Assembly: GCF_009728735.1 (NCBI RefSeq)
Contig: NZ_CP024636.1
Coordinates: 2,123,720 to 2,187,719, forward strand
From: Pantoea phytobeneficialis
GTDB lineage: Bacteria > Pseudomonadota > Gammaproteobacteria > Enterobacterales > Enterobacteriaceae
Direction of reading: 5' to 3'
DNA length: 64,000 nt
Made by a program: the position numbers and the translations under genes. The notes below the pieces were generated by a model. That model searched no databases. It was given only the letters and a program-made list of their open reading frames with translations, and was not told the origin of the DNA. Below, in pieces: positions 27,016 to 35,666 of the stretch (the first letter of the stretch is position 1; every line of letters starts with the position of its first letter).

Positions 27016-27060
27016 TCCGGTAAACTCACACCCAATTTTACTCCTGGAAACTGCATAAAG

Positions 27061-27744
27061 ATGACCGACTATCAGGATCATACTCTTGCTGCGATTATGG
27101 CTGCGAAGCCGTTGTATATGAAATCAGCCAGTCTGTCTGAACAGGTTTATGCATTGCTGAAAGAGTTAATTCTGGAGCGTAAGATCCCCGGCAGCAGTGA
27201 AATGCTGGAGTCGCGCCTGGCGGAAGAGTTACAGGTATCCCGCACGCCGATGCGTGAGGCACTGGTGCGCCTGGCAGGTGAAAATCTGCTGGAACGCCGC
27301 GGTGCCCGTTCTTATACCGTGCGCACCATCGATATCAAAGAGTATCTGGATACTATGGCGCTGCGTGAGGTGCTGGAGGCAGAGGCGGTGGGTAAGGCGC
27401 TGGACAAAATCAGTGCCGCCACCCTCGACAACCTGATTAAAGAGTTGCAGGAGTTGATCGCCAGCGAAACTGAGCAGGAGCATCTTTACTGGCGCTTCGA
27501 TGAAAAGCTGCATAACACCATTGCCGAAGCCAGCGGCAATCTGGTGCTGGCGCAGGTATTGAAGGGATTGCGGGTGAACGTGCGTCTGTTTCGTCTGCAC
27601 AGCCCGTTGCACCGGCAGCAGGAAAATCACGCTGAGCACCTTGATCTGTTGAATGCCATGCGTGAAGGCGACCGGGAAAAAAGCCTCGCCTCAATTCGTA
27701 AGCACATCATTAACCTGCGCACTGACGTAATCTCTTCGCTGTAA
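27061..27744 (+). CDS. GntR-family regulator (FadR/FCD type)
   Basis: The protein is 227 aa. The N-terminal winged HTH is SLSEQVYALLKELILERKIP and ...LAEELQVSRTPMREALVRLAGENLLERR. The all-helical FCD effector domain follows (ALREVLEAEAVGKAL, FDEKLHNTIAEASGN, HAEHLDLLNAM) with the usual acidic/His metal-binding positions. It ends the plus-strand catabolic operon, 46 bp after the hydantoinase gene, and a strong terminator follows. It probably represses both divergent operons through the GTATAC cluster at 23.0 kb. Confidence 0.92.
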   Translation: MTDYQDHTLAAIMAAKPLYMKSASLSEQVYALLKELILERKIPGSSEMLESRLAEELQVSRTPMREALVRLAGENLLERRGARSYTVRTIDIKEYLDTMALREVLEAEAVGKALDKISAATLDNLIKELQELIASETEQEHLYWRFDEKLHNTIAEASGNLVLAQVLKGLRVNVRLFRLHSPLHRQQENHAEHLDLLNAMREGDREKSLASIRKHIINLRTDVISSL

Positions 27745-27755
27745 ACGCCATTGAT

Positions 27756-27786
27756 AAAGTCATAGCTTGACGGCTATGACTTTTTT
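27756..27786 (+). terminator. Intrinsic terminator of the hydantoinase/GntR operon
   Basis: The stem AAAGTCATAGC (27756-27766) pairs with GCTATGACTTT (27773-27783) around a 6-nt loop and runs into a T-tract to 27786. It begins 12 bases after the GntR stop. This is the clearest intrinsic terminator in the window. Confidence 0.9.
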
Positions 27787-27929
27787 GTCGCCTGACAAAA
27801 GTTTCTGCTAAACCCCTGCGGATTTACACCCAAAAGTTTCTTCTGGCGCGTGAAAACTGCCGCCATTTCGCGCATGCATTGTTTAAGCTGACTTCAGCCT
27901 AACAAGTTGAAAATGAGGAAATTTTTTAT

Positions 27930-28289
27930 ATGAAAGTGCAAAAATTAACGCAGCCAGCGGCCATTAAACAGTTGGAAGATTGGGGCAGCGTTGAGGGTTT
28001 ACCCGGCACTGCCGCCATTCAGCTTTCCGGTATTCAGACGGTGATTGCTGGTAAGGAAGACATTGATTGCGGCATCTTTGCCTGCACCGCGGGAAGCTAT
28101 CGTCGTGGCGTGAAACAGGCGGAGGTCATGCATTTCCTCGAAGGGATTGGCAGCTTTACGCCAGACGGTGAGGCCACTTTAACCTTCAAACCGGGCGACA
28201 GCTTTTTCTTTGAAGCCAACACGCAGGGCACCTGGGTGATGGAGACGCCAATGCGTAAGTTGTATGTGATTTTTGATGCTACTGCGTAA
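27930..28289 (+). CDS. Small cupin-domain protein
   Basis: This 119-aa single cupin resembles the cupin_3 (DUF861) type, with strands around EVMHFLEGIGSFTPDGEATLTFKPGDSFFFEANTQGTWVMETPMRKLYVIFD. The pattern GxxxF-PGDS-FF-P/A-G-W fits that family, which includes ureidoglycine-aminohydrolase-like proteins and many uncharacterised ones. It stands alone after a terminator, with GAGGAAATTTTTTAT before the ATG. No metal-binding His pair of the classic cupin motif is obvious, so enzymatic function is uncertain. Confidence 0.75.
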   Translation: MKVQKLTQPAAIKQLEDWGSVEGLPGTAAIQLSGIQTVIAGKEDIDCGIFACTAGSYRRGVKQAEVMHFLEGIGSFTPDGEATLTFKPGDSFFFEANTQGTWVMETPMRKLYVIFDATA

Positions 28290-28301
28290 TTGCACTGATG
28301 G

Positions 28302-28325
28302 GTAACGGCGCGATTGATCGCGCCG
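28302..28325. repeat. REP-like palindrome, single diverged copy
   Basis: GTAACGGCGCGATTGATCGC and the closing GCCG lie 12 bases after the cupin stop, in the gap before the convergent orphan gene. Confidence 0.8.
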
Positions 28326-28341
28326 GAAGTGGGCGAGGGGA

Positions 28342-29235
28342 TTACGCCCGTATTGGGCCAGGAGGTGGGATGACGAGGGTGTTTAACGACTGGAGATTCT
28401 CTTCCAGTTGGGTAACAACCTTATTTAGCTTGTTAAGCGTGAGTGTAGCAGCGTCGAATTGATCCCAGACGGGACTAAATCTTTCACTGTTGCAATGCCT
28501 CTGTAAATTGCTCACGATATCCGCCTCCTTACTTTCAACTTGTCGAAATAGATTCTCCAATAAATCAAGGTCATCGATAATATTATTTATGAAAACATTG
28601 TTTTGTTTTACAATGGACTGGTCGCCATACTTATTATTCGCTTTGAATGTCTGAAGGTATTTCCTGCATTCCAGTATTTTATTATTAATTTCATCGCCTG
28701 CGGTGTTGAAACATCTTTCGAATGAGATGCTTTTTAAGTCCGGACTGGCATTTACAATTTCCCCGTCAGGAAGCCTGACGTTGGTGAGTCTGACGTTTTT
28801 TATTTCGCTAATGATTTCCCGTAAGGTATCACAGGCTATTGTCTTATGTCGTATTGCGGTGGTTAAGATATCCCTTTCATTTTTTGTTGACCTGGCGCAG
28901 CGCTGCGTTATCTCATTTTCTACTATTTTATTGGCTTTTTTCAGGATGCCTGACGTTGCGTCAACTTTTGCTGACTCTTTACGCGACAACCATTCCTGGC
29001 TGGTTTTAATGTTTTGTTCGCAAACATCCTGGGGCATACCAAAAGACTTAATAAATTCGGAATATGATGTGGAGCAGGAAGCCACGCCCTGATTAGACAC
29101 CATGCTGTTACCACGATCATTATTTATAAACTTCATAGATGAAACCATATTGCCATCATTATTCTCATTGGGCTGACTGGCAATACGTGTAACAGCCAAA
29201 AGGGGCATCAGGAGGAATTGAAATGATGACCTCAT
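28342..29235 (-). CDS. AT-rich secreted protein of unknown function
   Basis: The ATG at 29235 has GGAG seven bases upstream and opens a signal-peptide-like MRSSFQFLLMPLLAVTRIAS; a longer reading to 29298 lacks these. The product is 297 aa. I recognise no domain. It has long helical, Asn/Lys/Glu-rich stretches (IDDLDLLENLFRQVESKEADI, FDAATLTLNKLNKVVTQLEENL) that could form coiled coils. Several Cys (CSTSY, DVCEQN, QRCARS, ACDTL, ERCF, LECRKY, RHCNSE) would be oxidised in the periplasm, and a proline-rich end (VIPPPGPIRA) closes it. Base composition is much more AT-rich than its neighbours and flanking REP copies frame it, which suggests recent acquisition. Nothing nearby indicates a partner. 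Confidence 0.7.
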   Translation of the reverse strand: MRSSFQFLLMPLLAVTRIASQPNENNDGNMVSSMKFINNDRGNSMVSNQGVASCSTSYSEFIKSFGMPQDVCEQNIKTSQEWLSRKESAKVDATSGILKKANKIVENEITQRCARSTKNERDILTTAIRHKTIACDTLREIISEIKNVRLTNVRLPDGEIVNASPDLKSISFERCFNTAGDEINNKILECRKYLQTFKANNKYGDQSIVKQNNVFINNIIDDLDLLENLFRQVESKEADIVSNLQRHCNSERFSPVWDQFDAATLTLNKLNKVVTQLEENLQSLNTLVIPPPGPIRA

Positions 29236-29434
29236 TATTTTTCTCCATTGGTTTATGTCGAGACATGAAAACATAGCATGAGGATGAGTTGTCTCCATTG
29301 CCGTTCAGAAAAATATCAGGGAAGTGATGAGATATAAGGTTTAGATCAGGCATCGCTACGTGAATTCTGAGAGAAGCGCAGGGGGATTGGGCGGGAGATT
29401 TTGCGTAGCGCTGCCAGGTGTGTTCCGGTTATTT

Positions 29435-29509
29435 CGTAGCGGCGCGATTTATCGCGCATCATCCAGCAGTGGTGACGTAAAACCTGCGCGATAAATCGCG
29501 CCGCTACGG
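29435..29509. repeat. REP-like doublet
   Basis: Inverted pair with CGTAGCGGCGCGATTTATCG at 29435 and GCGCGATAAATCGCGCCGCT at 29486. The gene-free stretch 29236-29652 otherwise holds the hairpin at 29616-29640 and no recognisable gene; its first 200 bases are the AT-rich leader of the orphan gene. Confidence 0.88.
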
Positions 29510-29615
29510 GATGGGGTGGCGTTGCGGGGTTAGCCGGATATCGCATTTAACATAATATACATTATGCGCCATTGATCGTGATTTTATCCCCAGACCAGAA
29601 ATTCAGATTATGTTA

Positions 29616-29640
29616 AGAACCAGCCCCCGCGGCTGGCTCT
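29616..29640 (-). terminator. Hairpin after the DUF1989 operon
   Basis: AGAACCAGCC (29616-29625) and GGCTGGCTCT (29631-29640) form a 10-bp stem with one G-T pair, 13 bases beyond the DUF1989 stop in its direction of transcription. The following minus-strand bases (TAACATAATC) are AT-rich but lack a long U-run, so this is a probable, not certain, terminator. Confidence 0.55.
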
Positions 29641-29652
29641 TGCTTGTGGCAA

Positions 29653-30489
29653 TTACCAGCTCACTGGCTTCAACTGCATACCATGATTACCCCGATAATT
29701 CGGCGATTCTGATGGCTTCCAGTTTGTCAGTAACGCTTCCTGCGGTTTATAGATTTCTACCCCCAACGGACGGCACACTTTCAGCGTATCCTCTGCTTCA
29801 TCACCCCACATTGGCAATGACAGATCGCCACCCGGACAGGTTGACAGCGCGCATAACAGATCGATCTCGGCAAAGAACTCAAGGTAGTCGCCTTTCTGCG
29901 CCGGACAGGCTTTCATAAAATATTGGTCATCATCATTCAGACCAGTGCACTGGAAAACGTTCATCACATCATGAACATCAAATTCCGTCAGCCCCCACGG
30001 CTGCACGGCACGCACCAGGTTTGAATGACAATGGAAATCAAAATCCTCACCGGTCAGCAGCTTGTTAACATAAGGATCGCAACGTGTGCCCAGCAGATCA
30101 TGCACGCGCCCACCGTCGCTATCGATACCATAATCCGCCAGTGAATCTGCGGTAATGGTCGCCATAGGCCGGATAAACGGCAAGTTTGACCACAGACGAT
30201 CATAAGTAGAAAGATGCGCCCGTTGTAGCTGGCGTGTGCGGGAAACCCACATTCTTTCACGCGGATCGCGGCGGTTCCAGATATTCAAATCCCCTACCTG
30301 CGGGCCTTCTGGCGTGGTGATACGGAACAGATGTCCGGCCGGGACTTCCCAGGCAAAACCCGTACGGATCGGGATCAAATGGGATGCGGTCAACTCGCGT
30401 GGCCCTTCGGCCAGCGCCTGATAAAACGCGCGATCAACATCCAGTGCAGAGCCGGATGTGCTCTGATAAGCGGCAGGATAATTCGACAT
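29653..30489 (-). CDS. DUF1989 / urea-carboxylase-associated family protein
   Basis: This 278-aa protein matches the DUF1989 family: PAGHLFRITTPEGPQVGDLNIWN, the STYDRLWSN and GGRVHDLLGTRCDPY motifs, CHSNLVRAV near the middle and AQKGDYLEFFAEIDLLCALSTCPGGDLS toward the end. Cys and His in DFHCHSN and STCPGGD may bind metal. Relatives associated with urea carboxylase act in guanidine breakdown as carboxyguanidine deiminase subunits. Others are uncharacterised. It ends a four-gene operon with an amino-acid importer and a GntR regulator; its ATG overlaps the GntR stop (TGATG). No urea carboxylase or allophanate hydrolase is nearby, so a guanidine role is only one option. Confidence 0.85.
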   Translation of the reverse strand: MSNYPAAYQSTSGSALDVDRAFYQALAEGPRELTASHLIPIRTGFAWEVPAGHLFRITTPEGPQVGDLNIWNRRDPRERMWVSRTRQLQRAHLSTYDRLWSNLPFIRPMATITADSLADYGIDSDGGRVHDLLGTRCDPYVNKLLTGEDFDFHCHSNLVRAVQPWGLTEFDVHDVMNVFQCTGLNDDDQYFMKACPAQKGDYLEFFAEIDLLCALSTCPGGDLSLPMWGDEAEDTLKVCRPLGVEIYKPQEALLTNWKPSESPNYRGNHGMQLKPVSW

Positions 30490-31211
30490 CAGTATGATTC
30501 TCCTTGAGAAAGAGGATGGCTAAAGGTGGCGGTCAGTTGACGCTCCGAGTAATCGAGATAGTCAATCAGCGCACGACACGCCGCCTCACTTTGTTGTTGG
30601 CTCAGTAATGCCAGGATTTCGCGGTCACGCGCAATCCACGGCAACTGAAAGTCACGTTCGCCGGCTCCGCTGCAAAACAGCAGACGTAATTGCGCCAGCA
30701 GCACGCTGAAAAAATCATTAAAACGCGCACAACCCAGCATCTGCACGATGCTTTGATGAAAACGCAGACTGTGGGTACCGACGCTGCGCCACGCCTCGTT
30801 CGCCGCAGCTTGGGCGGCGTTATCCAGATGCTGCGCCATACGCGCCAGGTGAAAATCACTGATCGGGCTGTTGACCGTCAGCGCCAGTACTTCCAGATGC
30901 CGACGCGCCTTGAAAATGTCACGCACATCGCGCTTATCGAGCTGACGAACAAACACCCCGCGATTCTGGTGATAATTCACCAGCCCTTCGCCATGTAAAA
31001 AGCGCAGCGCTTCGCGAAGCGTGTTACGCGAGCTATCGCATAACGCTGCCAGTTCGATCTCCGCCAATGCCTGTCCCGCAACCAGGTTGCCGCTGATGAT
31101 ATTTTCTCGCAGCAAAATCGAAATCCGCTCAAAGGCAGGCAAACCCGATAGATCAAGATGTTCTGGAATTTCAATGGTTAAGGTACGGGTTTCTCCGGCA
31201 AAACCTTTCAT
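30489..31211 (-). CDS. GntR-family regulator (FCD type) of the DUF1989/ABC operon
   Basis: The protein is 240 aa with an HTH in about residues 25-90 (SGLPAFERISILLRENIISGNL, LCDSSRNTLREALRFLHGEGLV) and an FCD helical domain with FHQSIVQMLGCARFNDFF. It lies 9 bp after the fused ABC gene. It probably autoregulates the operon through the TTGTTCAACAA palindrome just before the binding-protein gene. Confidence 0.9.
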   Translation of the reverse strand: MKGFAGETRTLTIEIPEHLDLSGLPAFERISILLRENIISGNLVAGQALAEIELAALCDSSRNTLREALRFLHGEGLVNYHQNRGVFVRQLDKRDVRDIFKARRHLEVLALTVNSPISDFHLARMAQHLDNAAQAAANEAWRSVGTHSLRFHQSIVQMLGCARFNDFFSVLLAQLRLLFCSGAGERDFQLPWIARDREILALLSQQQSEAACRALIDYLDYSERQLTATFSHPLSQGESY

Positions 31212-31220
31212 GCTTTGCCC

Positions 31221-32729
31221 TCAGGCCGTGGCCATATCGTCAATAAAACGGAAGATGCGGTGATCGCGCATTTGACGAATCTCAGCCGGTGAAGCGTCAA
31301 TTTCAATGCGCCCTTGCTCCATAAACACCACACGATCAGAAATGGCAAAAGCAAACTTCATCTCATGGGTGACGATCAGCATGGTAATCCCCTCCTCTGC
31401 CAGCTTTTCAATCACCTGCAACACTTCGCTGACGCGCTCCGGGTCCAGCGCGGAGGTCGGCTCATCAAATAACACCACCGCCGGTTTCATCACCAGAGTA
31501 CGTGCAATCGCCACTCGCTGCTGCTGGCCGCCGGATAACTGATGCGGATATTTGGTGGCATGTTCCAACATGCCGACTTTATCCAGCATCGCCAGACTGC
31601 GTTGATGCAGATCTTCACGGCTATCGAGGTTGTGCAGACGCGGAGCCAACATCAGGTTCTCCAGCACCGTTTTGTGCGGGAACAGATTGAAGCCCTGGAA
31701 TACCATGCCAAGTCGGGTGATCTGCGCCCGATAAGGCAAGGCATTTTCACGCTGACCGGCACGGATAAATTCTTGCCCCAGCAGTTCCACGCTGCCCTGG
31801 TCCATCGTCTCCAGACCATTGACCATGCGGATCAAGGTGGTTTTGCCGGAGCCTGAAGGACCGATAATTGAGATCACTTCGCCGGGCTGGACGCTAAGGT
31901 TGATATCCCGCAGCACCGTCTTGCCATTAAAGGCTTTGCTCAGGCCGGTTAATTGCAGAATCGGTTTGGCTGACGCGCTATGGCTTTTACGTGTCTGCAC
32001 CTGCGGAGCCGGTAAACGGGCTCTGGCCTGGGCGACATCAAAAGCTGCCGGGGTGCGATTCTGCACATCCCAACGACGCTCCAGCCAGCCGAATAGCCGT
32101 TCGAACAGGGTGACAATCAGAACGTAGTAACAGGCCACCGCCAGCAGCGTTTCCATCACCTTGAAGTTGTCGGTATACAGACGCTCACCCACCATCAGAA
32201 TTTCTGATAGCGAGATCACCGACACCAACGAGGTCATCTTCACGATGGTGATAAACTCGTTCACCAGCGTTGGCAGTGAGATGCGTAATGCCTGGGGAAT
32301 GATGATGCTCAAACGGATCTGGGCGTTGTTGAGTCCTAACGCCCTGCCCGCTTCAAACTGCCCACGCTGCACGGACAGCAAGCCACCACGGTGAATCTCA
32401 GCGATATAAGCGGTTTCGCTGATAATCAACGCCAGCAAACCGGCGGCGAATGGGTTAGAAAGCACGCCGCTGGTTGCCGGGAAAATTTGCGGCAGGTTAA
32501 AGATAAAAATCAGCAGCACCAACAGTGGCAAACTGCGGAACAGCCAGATGTAACAGGCAGCAGCGTTACGCAGCACGGCATTGCGCGACTGTTTTGCCAG
32601 CGCGACTCCCAGCCCCAGCACGATTCCGCCTAACCAGGTCAGCACACTGAGTTGTACCACCAGCCAACTGGCCCGCCAGAAGTCTGCGTAGTGAAATAAA
32701 CTTATCAGGTAAGGCCAGTCAAATTGCAT
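31221..32729 (-). CDS. Fused amino-acid ABC importer: permease plus ATPase
   Basis: The protein is 502 aa. Residues 1-215 are a HisM/GlnP-type permease ([59 protein letters not shown]). A linker of about 40 residues follows, then a GlnQ-type ATPase (about 255-502) with Walker [13 protein letters not shown], signature [15 protein letters not shown] and Walker [15 protein letters not shown]. The fusion places two permeases and two ATPases in one homodimer. The frame is open throughout, with GGAGGA before the ATG, so it is not a frameshift artefact. It is fed by the binding protein encoded 23 bp upstream. Confidence 0.93.
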   Translation of the reverse strand: MQFDWPYLISLFHYADFWRASWLVVQLSVLTWLGGIVLGLGVALAKQSRNAVLRNAAACYIWLFRSLPLLVLLIFIFNLPQIFPATSGVLSNPFAAGLLALIISETAYIAEIHRGGLLSVQRGQFEAGRALGLNNAQIRLSIIIPQALRISLPTLVNEFITIVKMTSLVSVISLSEILMVGERLYTDNFKVMETLLAVACYYVLIVTLFERLFGWLERRWDVQNRTPAAFDVAQARARLPAPQVQTRKSHSASAKPILQLTGLSKAFNGKTVLRDINLSVQPGEVISIIGPSGSGKTTLIRMVNGLETMDQGSVELLGQEFIRAGQRENALPYRAQITRLGMVFQGFNLFPHKTVLENLMLAPRLHNLDSREDLHQRSLAMLDKVGMLEHATKYPHQLSGGQQQRVAIARTLVMKPAVVLFDEPTSALDPERVSEVLQVIEKLAEEGITMLIVTHEMKFAFAISDRVVFMEQGRIEIDASPAEIRQMRDHRIFRFIDDMATA

Positions 32730-32752
32730 GCTTCCTCCAGTGCTAACCCTTG

Positions 32753-33568
32753 TTACAGCGTGCCTGCCAGCGCTTTGGCGGTTTCATCGGCATCCGGCAT
32801 TTGCAGGTTGTATTTCTGCAACAGCGCTCGATAGCTACCGTCGCTCACCTTCTGTGCAAACGAGGCTTTCAGCGCGCTCAACAGCTGTGGATTGTCTTTA
32901 TTCACCGCCAGCCCCACCACCACGGGATAAATCATCTGCTGAGAAGAGATTTTCAGGCGGTTACCGGTTTTTTCGACGGTGGCTTTGGCGACGGCAGCAT
33001 CTTCGTACTGCACATCCACCGCGGCTGACAGCAAAGCCTGAGTGGCTTCCGGCGAGGTCGGGAATTCACGTACCGAAATAGCCCCCAGCCCTTTAGGCTG
33101 ACAGTAGTCAACAGACACCTTATTCAACCGGGCGATCCAGGCTCCGCCTTTGATCGATGCTACCCGCTTACCGCACAGATCTTCCGGTTTCTGCGGAGCA
33201 AAACTGGAGCTGGCGGTCACCAGCAGCGAACCCCCGGTCTTCATATACGGCAGGAAATCCACCTGCTGCGCCCGTTCAGGCGTGACGTAAAGCGTGGAAG
33301 CCACGACGTCGAATTTGTTGCTTTTCAGACCGAGGATCAGGCTGGCAAAACGGGTGTCCTTCACCACCGGCTTGAGTTTCATCGGTGAGGCGATCAGGTC
33401 AATAAACTCGGCATCAAAGCCCGCTGGTTTATCCTGTTTGAGGAAGTTATACGGCGGATACGTCAGGTCAGAGCCAATGGTCAGACTACCGGGTACAAGG
33501 GTGGCAGCCTGGGCCACGCTGAAAAACACAGGTGCGGCAAGACAGGCCATGCGTAACATCGTTTTCAT
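32753..33568 (-). CDS. Polar amino-acid ABC importer, periplasmic binding protein
   Basis: The protein is 271 aa with a signal peptide ([20 protein letters not shown], cleavage near residue 21). The family-3 fold shows [29 protein letters not shown] and [19 protein letters not shown]. Cys in DLCGK and DYCQPK may pair. It is first in the operon binding protein - permease/ATPase - GntR - DUF1989. The ligand is unknown. Confidence 0.9.
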   Translation of the reverse strand: MKTMLRMACLAAPVFFSVAQAATLVPGSLTIGSDLTYPPYNFLKQDKPAGFDAEFIDLIASPMKLKPVVKDTRFASLILGLKSNKFDVVASTLYVTPERAQQVDFLPYMKTGGSLLVTASSSFAPQKPEDLCGKRVASIKGGAWIARLNKVSVDYCQPKGLGAISVREFPTSPEATQALLSAAVDVQYEDAAVAKATVEKTGNRLKISSQQMIYPVVVGLAVNKDNPQLLSALKASFAQKVSDGSYRALLQKYNLQMPDADETAKALAGTL

Positions 33569-33588
33569 AGTGGAGCCTCTGGTGTTGT

Positions 33589-33599
33589 TTGTTCAACAA
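33589..33599. promoter_or_regulatory. Putative GntR operator before the DUF1989/ABC operon
   Basis: TTGTTCAACAA is a perfect 11-bp palindrome 20 bp before the binding-protein ATG, with a further partial copy (GTTGTTTG) beside it. Short dyads of this type are usual for FCD-GntR regulators. Confidence 0.45.
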
Positions 33600-33711
33600 T
33601 GACTAAGCATTAAGTGTGCCAGTTTTATCTTTGCTGATAATTCATGTCAGAAAGAACCGGCGCAGTTGAAAAACGGAGGCGGGGTTGAACCAATATGGGG
33701 CAGGAAATCAG

Positions 33712-33733
33712 GGGTTATGCACCAACATAACCC
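33712..33733. terminator. Hairpin after the FMN reductase gene
   Basis: GGGTTATG (33712-33719) and CATAACCC (33726-33733) make a perfect 8-bp stem with a 6-nt loop, 14 bases past the reductase stop. No T-run follows on either strand, so function is uncertain. Confidence 0.45.
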
Positions 33734-33747
33734 ATCATTGACGAAAA

Positions 33748-34284
33748 TTAGTGTCCGGCAAACTCGGTAAAGGCCACCAGTTGCCGTGTCAGGAAGCGTT
33801 TGGTGTCTTCATCCACCAGCACACCGTCAATCACCTTATGGCCGACATCGCCGATCATCGCTTCTGGCTTATTCAGAACTTTGGCGTCGAAATAGCCAAG
33901 GATTTGCCGCAGATGCATCTGCGCCCGCACCCCGCCTAATTTGCCCGGCGAAGCGGATTGAATCAGCACCGGTTTCCCGGCCAGTGGCTGGGGATTGACC
34001 CGTGACAACCAGTCGAGTGCGTTTTTCAGCAAACCCGGTATCGAATGGTTGTATTCCGGCGTAATGATCACCAGACCATCGGCCTGCTTAATCTGTTCAG
34101 CCATCGCGACCACCGCCGCCGGGAATCCGGCCATTTCGGTGTCCATGCTGTAATGCGGGAATTCGCCAGGCGAGCCCAGTGCCTCAAACACCACGCCCTC
34201 AGGAGCCAGTTCCGGTAAGGTACTGGCGATGGCGGCATTCACCGAACCACTGCGCAAACTACAGGTTAATGTGACAAACTTCAT
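33748..34284 (-). CDS. NADPH-dependent FMN reductase-family flavoprotein
   Basis: The ATG at 34284 with AAGGAG upstream gives 178 aa; the 22 residues further upstream belong to the porin region and were rejected. The flavodoxin-like fold carries the FMN phosphate site TCSLRSGSVNAAIA and the family motif TPEYNHSIPGLLKNALDWLSR. Relatives reduce quinones, azo dyes, chromate or free FMN with NAD(P)H. The porin gene ends 17 bp upstream on the same strand, so the two may be cotranscribed and share the conserved upstream element at 35.5 kb. Confidence 0.9.
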   Translation of the reverse strand: MKFVTLTCSLRSGSVNAAIASTLPELAPEGVVFEALGSPGEFPHYSMDTEMAGFPAAVVAMAEQIKQADGLVIITPEYNHSIPGLLKNALDWLSRVNPQPLAGKPVLIQSASPGKLGGVRAQMHLRQILGYFDAKVLNKPEAMIGDVGHKVIDGVLVDEDTKRFLTRQLVAFTEFAGH

Positions 34285-34300
34285 CGTTTTCTCCTTAACG

Positions 34301-35425
34301 TTAAAACTGATACACCAGACCGATGGCGAGGACATCGTCAGTGGAGACACCCGCTGCGGTTGTGAAATCGCTGCTATCGATCAGGTTCAGCTTATAGTCG
34401 ACATAGGCGAGCATATTTTGATTGAAAAGATATGACGTACCGAAATCGACAAATCTCACCAGATCCTGATTGCCATACAGCTTGCCATTGCCCGCCAGAC
34501 CGAGATCTTTAGCCCGAGCCTGGTTATAGGCGATAAACGGAACAAAGCCTGAGTCAAAGGTGTATTGAGCAAAAACTTCGAAGATTTGCGACTGGTTGGC
34601 ATAGCCATAGATGTCAGAACCGCTGCGGGAACCAAAGCGTGAAGCGTTGTACGCCTGGGTGTACATGGTGGCGACATACCAGCCATGCGCATCATATTTC
34701 AGTGCGGCCGAGTAAGCTTCCGCATGATCGCCCCGCCCCATGATGCCGCTGGCGGTGCTGTTCTGCTCGCGGGTGCGGTCGGAATGGGTAAAGGCACCGA
34801 CGGCTTTAAAGCCATCGCCAAACGCCCAGGCAACCGACATCCCGTAGCCGTCGCCATTTTGTCGCAGGACATCGCGCGCGCCGGGTTCTCCACCGCCATC
34901 ATTTTTACCCTGATATTGCAGGGTAAAATCCAGCCCCTGAACCGCACCAAAGAAACCGGTATTGCGGTATGTCGCCAGGCTGTTGCCGCGCCGGAACATA
35001 AACTGGTCGGTATTGTAGGTCAGGGCGTCAAACTCGGGCTGCATATCGGTCAGGCTGAGTGCATCGTATAACACCCCGACGTTGCGCCCATAGTCAAAGG
35101 AACCATATTTACCGGCTTTGATCCCGGCAAACCCCAGGCGAGTGAACATCGAGTCGCTTTCACTTTCGGCCTGATTGGTATTGAACTGGCTTTGCCATTG
35201 TCCATAGCCGATAAGCAGATCAGAAATCTGTGTCTGCCCTTTGAAGCCGACGCGCATATAGGATTGATCGCCGTCCTGACTTTTATCATCGCTAAAATAG
35301 CGCAAGCCGGACACGAGTCCATATAAGTCTAATTTGTTGCCATCTTTGTTATAAATTTCGGCTGCTGAGGCGTGGCTGCCGATAAAAATCCACGGTGCTA
35401 ACAGCGCCAGTGTTGTGAGCTTCAT
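34301..35425 (-). CDS. Outer-membrane general porin (OmpC/OmpF/PhoE class)
   Basis: The protein is 374 aa with a signal peptide ending ...IGSHASA before AEIYNKDGNKLDLYG, which is the classic enterobacterial porin N-terminus. It has alternating beta-strands and ends in aromatic Phe (LAIGLVYQF), as needed for outer-membrane assembly. The segment YGSFDYGRNVGVLYDALSLTDMQPEF matches the constriction loop L3, though with less of the usual PEFGG sequence. It forms a trimeric 16-strand channel. The leader carries a 37-bp element also found before the AraC-like gene and the amidohydrolase gene, so it is probably part of that local regulon rather than a housekeeping porin. Confidence 0.93.
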   Translation of the reverse strand: MKLTTLALLAPWIFIGSHASAAEIYNKDGNKLDLYGLVSGLRYFSDDKSQDGDQSYMRVGFKGQTQISDLLIGYGQWQSQFNTNQAESESDSMFTRLGFAGIKAGKYGSFDYGRNVGVLYDALSLTDMQPEFDALTYNTDQFMFRRGNSLATYRNTGFFGAVQGLDFTLQYQGKNDGGGEPGARDVLRQNGDGYGMSVAWAFGDGFKAVGAFTHSDRTREQNSTASGIMGRGDHAEAYSAALKYDAHGWYVATMYTQAYNASRFGSRSGSDIYGYANQSQIFEVFAQYTFDSGFVPFIAYNQARAKDLGLAGNGKLYGNQDLVRFVDFGTSYLFNQNMLAYVDYKLNLIDSSDFTTAAGVSTDDVLAIGLVYQF

Positions 35426-35481
35426 TTACCCCTCCCCTGAAAGAAACGCGTCAATTATCTGAGGGGGATGGAAAAAAAGTA

Positions 35482-35518
35482 AGTTATACAGAAGGATAGT
35501 TATACGAAGATATAATTG
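35482..35518 (-). promoter_or_regulatory. Shared 37-bp regulatory element, copy A (porin)
   Basis: On the plus strand it begins AGTTATACAGAAGGATAG and continues TTATACGAAGATATAATTG. It matches copy B (53415-53451) at 32 of 37 positions. Read toward the porin gene it contains two GTATAACT units 16 bp apart; the second is a fair -10 (TATAAC) about 57 bp before the ATG. It is a candidate operator or activated promoter of the AraC-like regulator at 52.9 kb. Confidence 0.65.
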
Positions 35519-35666
35519 CTCACGCTGCCCTGATGATCAGTTATTCCTTCAAATTATCTGAATGACTTCGCCAGGTATCCGCTATTTTGTTACCTCGCCC
35601 CGGTGTTTACAATTTATTCAATCGCAGCCAAGTCTGCTTATAAATTGGATCACACAGGAAATCATC

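Noticed and set aside
31221..32729. Frameshift or assembly artefact joining permease and ATPase
   Set aside because: The frame is continuous with a linker of about 40 residues and no second start with an RBS; permease-ATPase fusions of this type are known.
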